A DNA stretch of 64,000 nucleotides from Hydrangea macrophylla (taxonomy: Eukaryota; Streptophyta; Magnoliopsida; Cornales; Hydrangeaceae). The DNA lies in NCBI GenBank assembly GCA_033977485.1, contig CM066997.1:73502634-73566633 (forward strand), written 5' to 3'. The notes beneath the pieces are model-generated. The model worked only from the letters and a program-made list of their open reading frames with translations. It did no database searches and was not told the origin of the DNA. Shown piece by piece: positions 58,645 through 64,000 of the stretch (the stretch's first letter is position 1; each line of letters opens with the position of its first letter). Made by a program: the position numbers and the translations under genes.

Positions 58645-59740
58645 ATGGCTTCCCATGTTGACCTGAATTCCGACAATGGACTCAGAACTTTTCGAGAAGA
58701 CTGCGAAATTCCAGACGACGTCGGGGTATGTCCCTACGTCAAAGGGGAGGAGGTAGCCTTCCCTTTCGTCATCATTAGCAGCTATTTGCTGCTAGTTGTG
58801 GGGCTACGCTTCCCTCTCCCGGCCTCCTTCTGCGACCTGCTACAGGGGTTGCGTATTCCGCTGTCCACTGTCCAAGTGCCACCCAAATGTTGCCCGCCTC
58901 CTCTGGGGCATATCGGTGTTAAACCAGTGACTTGGGTTGTCCCTCCGCACGGTGGACGTCGTCAGGTGCTATGTCCTGGGCATCGACCGTAGGGAGCCTT
59001 ACGTACTGCCCGGGGCCGAGGAAAGAAATCTCGTCCAGGGTCTGGACTTCCCAAACAAGAACTGGCGGCAATATCCTCGAGTCGTTGTCTCCGGCAATTG
59101 GCTAGTGGACCCCTCTCTCTGCCCTCCTGCGGCCTTTAATGCCGAACTTTGTAAGACATCCTTTGCCGCCTTCCGCGGCATTGCCCCTGCTATTGCCGAC
59201 GCAGATTTGATTAACCGAGCAGTCGAGGCCGGCCTCATGTTCTCTGACTTAGCCGGGGGGCCTGACATTGAGGTTGGTGGCGGAACTTCCTCCGCGGCCC
59301 CTGCCGCTGCCGCCTCTAGGTCGCGCCGCTATACCCGATCCATGGCTTCCGGTCCACGCGCCACAGGCAGGGCCGGCCCACCTGAGGGGCCAGTTTCTCT
59401 ATCCACCAGCAGTGATTCATCCTCGTCCGGGGATACGAGCCCGCCATCAAGCCCGTCCAGGAAGGGAAAGGAAAAAGTGGTCGGGGAAGGATCTCAAGCC
59501 CAACGGAGTCGGGTGGAGTCTCCGGCTGGTCTTCATGTGCCCAGCTCTTGGACATGCCTCTCCCTTGGTAACCTGGAGGGTCGTCTTCAAGAGGTGGAGA
59601 AGCAGACTGCTCACCTGCAGACGGACTCTGTCATGCGGGAGGTGGATGTTCACACCCTAGAGCTTACTGTCAAGGAGTTGGTGGCGAGGATGGCGGCCCT
59701 GGAAGAGGAAGTCAAGGCTCTGAAGGGCAAAGGAACGTGA
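58645..59740 (+). pseudogene. Antisense gene A: plant gypsy-type transposon protein, frameshifted
   Basis: Runs antisense to the element. It starts at the ATG at 58645 (MASHVDLNSDNGLRTFREDC). An N-terminal domain (IPDDVGVCPYVKGEE, VVGLRFPLPASFCDLLQGLRI) is alignable with that of gene B. The phase changes at about 58880-58886, a TGA lies at 58928-58930, and the frame is then open to 59740 (CYVLGIDRREPYVLPG, NKNWRQYPRVVVSGNWL). A Ser/Pro-rich linker and a C-terminal coiled coil (LELTVKELVARMAALEEEV) follow. No intron is needed. I place it with the 'putative gypsy type transposon' family (Transposase_28, PF04195) by its shared domain. Function unknown. Confidence 0.75.
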
Positions 59741-60000
59741 AGACTTCTCTTCTCTTTTTCATTTTTGTTTTTCTTTTTTACCGGGGAGGCTAGTAAACTG
59801 CCCCCCGTGCTCTGTACAGTTTACTTTTTTTATGGTAATGAGAAGGTCCTTGAGGCCAACTTTTCTTTTACTATGTTCTTCTGCCTGTTTATTACTTCTA
59901 TACTGCACTTAGCTGCCAATACCCGACCGGTTCTGGTTGACCTAACTGGCTCTGGCTTTCTGCCCCTTGGGAAATAGTCTTGGAACATGTTTGGCTGATA
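59741..60000 (+). other. 3' region of antisense gene A
   Basis: T-rich, then GGGGAGGCTAGTAAACTGCC and AATGAGAAGGTCCTTGAGG, matching the region after gene B (63024-63095) in order. It is followed by the duplicated promoter unit that starts GCCTGCCCCCCATTTTCG at 60001. Confidence 0.6.
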
Positions 60001-60200
60001 GCCTGCCCCCCATTTTCGGAACTGGCTGGATGTTTCAACGGGTGAGGGTCGAAAATCCATGTTGCCGTAGAAACCGTCCGGATATCTCTCGAGAATACTG
60101 CTCGGGATCGGGGCCACCTTTCATACCACCCGGCGGAATACTCGACCGGGGTAGGAAAAGGCCTAGGTGGCTATACGGTGGGTCTGGGCCCTACCAGTGC

Positions 60201-60417
60201 CACGTGCCAACCGGCCAATGGCCAGGTCAGGATCCAACGATGGCGGTGTGGTCGTAACCGAACCGCTGGCGTGCTAATCAAACCGTCTTGTCACGCATTA
60301 AATGCGCACGCCTTTTGAGGCGACGCTTCACGTACCCGAAGCGACAGTTTGGGGGGGAAATCGCCTGGACCATCGGATCCGTCCTGATCTTGGCCGTCCA
60401 CAGCCCCTATTTAAGGA
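60201..60417 (+). promoter_or_regulatory. Promoter of antisense gene B (G-box and TATA)
   Basis: CACGTG at 60201-60206 and CTATTTAAGG at 60408-60417, 207 bp apart, aligning with the gene A promoter 1.9 kb upstream. A CCAAT string lies at about 60214. Confidence 0.65.
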
Positions 60418-60529
60418 ACACTGGTCCATTTCTCGGATCCCTACTGCCGAGACGAGTATTCCCGAGCGGTTTTGAGAACGAAGAGAATCCCGAGCAAAAC
60501 TCCTGAGCCCCTCCTGCGCTTTAACCTTT

Positions 60530-60871
60530 GTAAGTCCCTTTCCTTCCCGAACTTCTATTCATTGATTTCCTCATTTTTTTTCCCATCTCTCTTCTTGTCG
60601 GAGTGAGGCTGGAGAGATCGAGTCTGGTAGGGTTCGAGCGGGAGTGGGATTTCTTTTTTCTCAGATTCTGTTCGTTTTTTTAAGTTGGGCGGAACCTTAG
60701 TTCAGTTGAACCGAGCAGGCGTTCCTTGGGTTGTCTTGAGAGAGTGTTACCTAGTGCTGAGGACCATCTATTCTTTGCCGTTCAGGTTAGTGACGCTGCC
60801 CCCCCTGTATACTAGGCTTGGGGCTTCCGACCCATACTTAGGCCGCAGTCTGTCCCCTTACCTTGCCGTAG
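60530..60871 (+). other. Predicted 5' UTR intron of antisense gene B
   Basis: Donor TTTG|GTAAGTCC at 60530 and acceptor TTGCCGTAG at 60871, 11 bp before the ATG at 60883. The intervening sequence is T-rich. The leader exon would be about 60440-60529. Confidence 0.55.
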
Positions 60872-60882
60872 GAATATTAGAG

Positions 60883-62959
60883 ATGGAACACTTCGACTTC
60901 AACTCTGCCTCCCGATCGGAGAGCGAAATGTCTCGGTCGGGTACACCCGAGCCCAGTTTAGACCTTCCGTCAGCTTCCCCCTCGAATCGTTACAGCGAGG
61001 GCCGGATCCCGGCCCGAGTGTCGAGCGACGAGTCTGATCAGGAGACCCCCGTCGCCTCGGTGTCACGGGGTTCAGGTGACGAGGTGCCTAGGGAGTCGGC
61101 TCCCGAGGTAGCATTCGCCTGCGAGTTTATTTCCTCAGCCCTGCATGCCGAGAACCTCGATCGGATCAGGGGTAAGTACGCCATCCCTGATGACAGCTCT
61201 TTGTCCGTCCACCCCGGCGGGGCTCACATTTACCATAGGGGCTTGGTTACCCTATACGAGGACGCCTTCATTGCTGGTCTTCGTGTCCCCCTCCATCCGG
61301 TTGCTCGGGATGTCTTGATCTTTCTGGGAATAGCCCCCGGACAGTTGGCCCCAAACGGGTAGAGGTATCTCATGGGGTCCATCTCCTTGTGACCCCAAGT
61401 CTTCGGGTACGAACTCACCCTTCAAGAGTTCTTCTGGACCCACCGGCCATTCCCAATTCACGGGGAGGCCGGGTTCTTTTCTCTAGGGCCTCAGCAGGGG
61501 AAGAAAATTATTGTCAACTGCCCGAGCAACAACAAGGGGTGGAAGAAAAAGTTCTTCCAAGTGTCCACCCCTGGGTTTTGTGAGCCAGCCCTTTGGAGCC
61601 AACTGAGGACCTCTTGGGCAGAGGAATTGAGGGGTAAGTCCGTCCTGTACCTTCCTTAGCCTCTTTTTAGGCTTTGTTTTATGGTTTTGAACTTATCGCC
61701 TTGGTTCGTTTTGCAGCTGGGTCCGTCGATCTCCCACGTGTTCCGGCAGAGTGTGAGGAGAGAATTAAGGGCTTGATTGAGCAGCCTGTCAATATCTGGG
61801 ACGTGCTAACTCGGTCGGGAGATCAGAAAGGCGACCGCCGACCCCGCCATCCTGCCGAAGCACCAATCCTCCCCGACATCATCCCGGGTAAGAGTTTAAT
61901 CCCCTGCCTCAACTTTGGCTATCCTTTATCGCCCTGTTATCTTGATTGCTGACCCCGTGACTGTTTTCCTTTTGTAGAGATGGCCCCCCTGAAAGATCCT
62001 GAGCGGTTGAGGGCTCTGCAGGCTGCAACTGCCGAGCGGATGGCGGCGACGGGGAAGAGGCCGGCCGTTGAGGCCTCTGGGAGCGGGCGCCCGTTTAGGC
62101 GACTCAGGCATGACCCATCAGCGGCCCAGGCTCCCAGGGAGACGTCAACACCCCGGGCGGTGGCAGTGAGGGAAACATCTGCCCCCCAAGCCGAGATTCC
62201 TTCCGGGATACCCCTGGATGAGTCTAGGGAGACCTGGGATAGGGTCAGACCATGCCTGCTTCCCAGTCAGGTGGATAAGTGTGCTGGCATGTCTCCCCAA
62301 GTCTTTCAGGCTTGGCTATACAACATCTCCCACCTGGTAAGTAACTTTTCTGTATCTTTTGATTTTCTTTGCATTTTCTGCTCTGCTGGCAATGCTGACC
62401 GACCATTTCCTTTTTACTTGGGTTACAGGTCCGCTGCATGGCTGCCGGAGCTGAATCCTTCATGCTGGCCCTTGTCGGGAGGGCCACTGCCACCGAGACC
62501 GCCCTGGAGACCAAAGAGAGGGCCTTGACCATGGAGAAAAATAGGGTAAAGGACCTGGCTTCGAGCCTCGGTGCAGCCCAAGAAGATCTGGCGGTGGCTC
62601 TGGCGGAGTTTGAGGCCGAGCGGGCTGGCCGCGCGGCAGCGGAAGCTCGAGTGAGGGAACTCTTGGAGGCGGCGGCGGCCGCTGGTCCTCCAGGAGAAAC
62701 TTTCGATGACGGTTTCTTCCTCGGGTATGAGGACCTGAAGAGGAGGCTGGCCCGGGACCACCCGGAGTTGGACACCACTCCTTATCAGGGGGTGGATTTT
62801 GACTACTGGGACATGGCGCCCGAGGCCACCGAGGATGCCGCTGATACGACGGAGGGTGCCATTGCCCCGGCTGGCCAGGAGGGAGATGCTGCCCAGGAAG
62901 GGCAGGCCGAGGGAGAGGTCGAGGAGAATGTGGACATTATTGATGTAGACGACCCCTAG
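60883..62959 (+). pseudogene. Antisense gene B: putative gypsy-type transposon protein (PF04195-like), four coding exons
   Basis: Coding exons 60883-61633, 61717-61887, 61978-62336 and 62429-62959 (604 codons). All three introns (83, 90 and 92 bp) have GT...AG ends, and the phases agree across every junction. The first exon has an acidic, Ser-rich N-terminus, then the domain with YAIPDDSSLSVHP, FIAGLRVPLHPVARDVLIFL and APGQLAPN, typical of PF04195 (Transposase_28). A TAG at 61360-61362 and a TGA at 61390-61392 break it; after them the frame continues with FGYELTLQEFFWTHRPF. Later exons hold a disordered region, a long alanine/glutamate-rich coiled coil (about residues 430-520) and an acidic end (VDIIDVDDP). 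Function unknown; no catalytic motif is visible. Confidence 0.82.
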
Positions 62960-63307
62960 ACTCCTTGTTGAATCTGCTTCTTGTTGCTTTTTTGTTTTTT
63001 TTATTGTAATTTCTTTTCTGTTTTGGGGAGGCTACTACAACTACCCCCCGGATTTTGTACATTTGTTTCAATTAATGAAAAGGCCCCTGAGGTCAGATTT
63101 CCCTTTTATGCACTATGCCTCTATACTTGCTAGTATCCGTTCGGTTTTTGGCCGACCTAACACCTGCTTTAGCAAATGCTTTAGGACCGTAATCAACAGA
63201 ACACCTAGTCTTACAAGGTTGCCTGGAGTGTATAGGAAGCGTATCCTGTTTTACAATCTGGGGTATATCTCTGATCACTGTAAGTACCTAGGAAGATATT
63301 CCCAACT
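62960..63307 (+). other. 3' region of antisense gene B
   Basis: T-rich after the stop, then GGGGAGGCTACTACAACTAC and TAATGAAAAGGCCCCTGAGG, collinear with the 3' region of gene A. No further gene seen. Confidence 0.6.
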
Positions 63308-63638
63308 CTTGTAGTGACCGGTGTGATTCCCTGTTTTGGCCTAGTATTCCCCTTATTCCCCTGCCCCCCAAGCATTTTGCTAAGGCGGGAGTACGGGACT
63401 AAGTGGCCGTAGGAAACCGACCTGGGACATGAGTGGTCGCAGGGGCATTTGAAGCTCGCCATCGTCGGCCACCTAGGGGTTTGGCCCCGTTGTCGGCTGG
63501 GCCTAAGCGAAGCTTGAAGTAATTTCCTGTTTAGGTCTAGAATCCCCTTGCCCCCGGGCGTCCTGTTAAGGCGAGGGCGGGTTGGGGAGCGGCCATAGGA
63601 AACCGACCTGGAACATGGGTGGTTGCAGGGTCCTTTTG
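63308..63638. repeat. Two tandem units of about 195 bp
   Basis: Both copies hold GTGATTCCCTGTTT or GTAATTTCCTGTTT, TTGCCCCC..., AGGAAACCGACCTGG and GGTNGCAGGG. Related sequence lies at 51640-51830 in the short gypsy element. Confidence 0.75.
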
Positions 63639-63842
63639 TGCCTGGGTTCGGAGCCTGAGGTCTTTTTCTGCCTTGGGGCTAGTCTCAAGGGCTTTGTTGC
63701 CTCGGGGTTAGGCCCGAGGTCTTTTCTGCCTTGGGGTTAGGCCCAAGGTCTTTGTTGCCTTGGGGTTAGGCCTGAGGTCTTTTCTGCCTTGGGGTTAGGC
63801 CCAAGGTCTTTGTTGCCTCGGGGTTATGCCCGAGGTTATTGT
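63639..63842. repeat. Seven 29-30 bp hairpin repeats
   Basis: Units start at 63639, 63669, 63698, 63727, 63756, 63785 and 63814, built on TGCCTYGGGGTTAGGCCC and ending AGGTCTTT. Most fold into a 7-bp stem (CCTCGGG/CCCGAGG or CCTTGGG/CCCAAGG). Confidence 0.9.
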
Positions 63843-64000
63843 TTGCACGGGGTACTGACTGGAATAAATTTTCAAAGAAAACTATTCAATTTTATTTGAA
63901 AAATAATAATCTGTAACGGTTGCCCGATCAGAGCTACAAGCAAAAAATTTCCCTAGAGCACTAAATTCCCGTGGGCAGATGCTACTGATAGTACTTGCGG

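Larger units (their letters stand above)
57465..64000 (-). mobile_element. Large gypsy element, probably Tat-type, minus strand, 3' end only
   Basis: The 3' LTR is at 57465-58122 (TGATGATGTCG to GAACGTATCA). Next to it, on the minus strand, is a polypurine tract (AAATGGGGGGCAGC). The interior runs off the right edge, so pol, gag and the 5' LTR are not seen. It carries two genes on the plus strand, antisense to the element. Antisense extra genes near the 3' end are known in Tat-lineage elements such as Grande and Retand. LTR and repeat sharing with 50483-54011 shows that the small element is its relative. Confidence 0.8.

Noticed and set aside
62245..62778. 177-codon minus-strand frame opposite gene B
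   Set aside because: Shadow of the GC-rich coiled-coil exon; the plus-strand frame has the splice-consistent reading and domain.

Overview
This is a gene-poor, transposon-rich stretch of a flowering-plant nuclear genome. The evidence is plant LTR retrotransposons with initiator-Met-type primer-binding sites, several MITEs, a tRNA-type SINE and a plant-type Armadillo-repeat gene with an intron-bearing leader. A eudicot is most likely; nothing in the sequence fixes the genus.

Layout. 1-3.7 kb: end of one LTR retroelement, its large LTR (CpG-rich TGCCGC cluster upstream of a TATA box) and an LTR scrap of a second family. 3.7-5.7 kb: AT-rich DNA with three foldback MITEs. 5.9-10.1 kb: the only convincing host gene, an intact 560-residue Armadillo-repeat protein with a long leader. 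10-13.4 kb: intergenic DNA with a Stowaway-like MITE, a SINE and palindromic repeats. 13.5-26.3 kb: an old minus-strand Ty1/copia element split by a young plus-strand copia (copia A, 17414-26105, 5-bp target duplication AATAT). 26.3-30.2 kb: 5' LTRs of two Ty3/gypsy lineages. 30.7-46.6 kb: a non-coding large retrotransposon derivative (LARD, duplication ATTAG) whose 3' LTR carries a relative of copia A (copia B, 37808-45773) with an intact gag and a ruined pol. 46.6-50.5 kb: AT-rich DNA with a 427-bp tandem duplication, one copy holding a Stowaway MITE. 50483-54011: a short minus-strand gypsy element with gag only (duplication CCTAT). 54.0-57.4 kb: MITEs and simple repeats. 57465-64000: the 3' end of a large minus-strand gypsy element, probably Tat-type, carrying two antisense (plus-strand) genes.

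Most notable observations. (1) Clusters of the self-complementary motif TTCGATCGATCGAA, or its CpG-decayed variants, lie just upstream of the TATA box in LTRs of three unrelated retrotransposon lineages and recur in the copia leaders. (2) The last gypsy element carries a tandem duplication of a whole antisense transcription unit: promoter with G-box and TATA at matching spacing, a 'putative gypsy type transposon' protein, and a 3' region. The second copy has gained introns or the first has lost them; both are decayed. (3) Two young non-autonomous elements, one copia and one gypsy, keep gag but not pol. (4) The LARD interior has a run of six like-shaped hairpins, and the gypsy interiors have 29-bp hairpin repeats whose stems covary.

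The elements interact mainly by nesting: old copia was split by copia A, the LARD was entered by copia B, and the gypsy LTR at 26264 cut the old copia. LTR comparisons by eye (about 1-2% difference within pairs) suggest the intact elements are fairly recent insertions.
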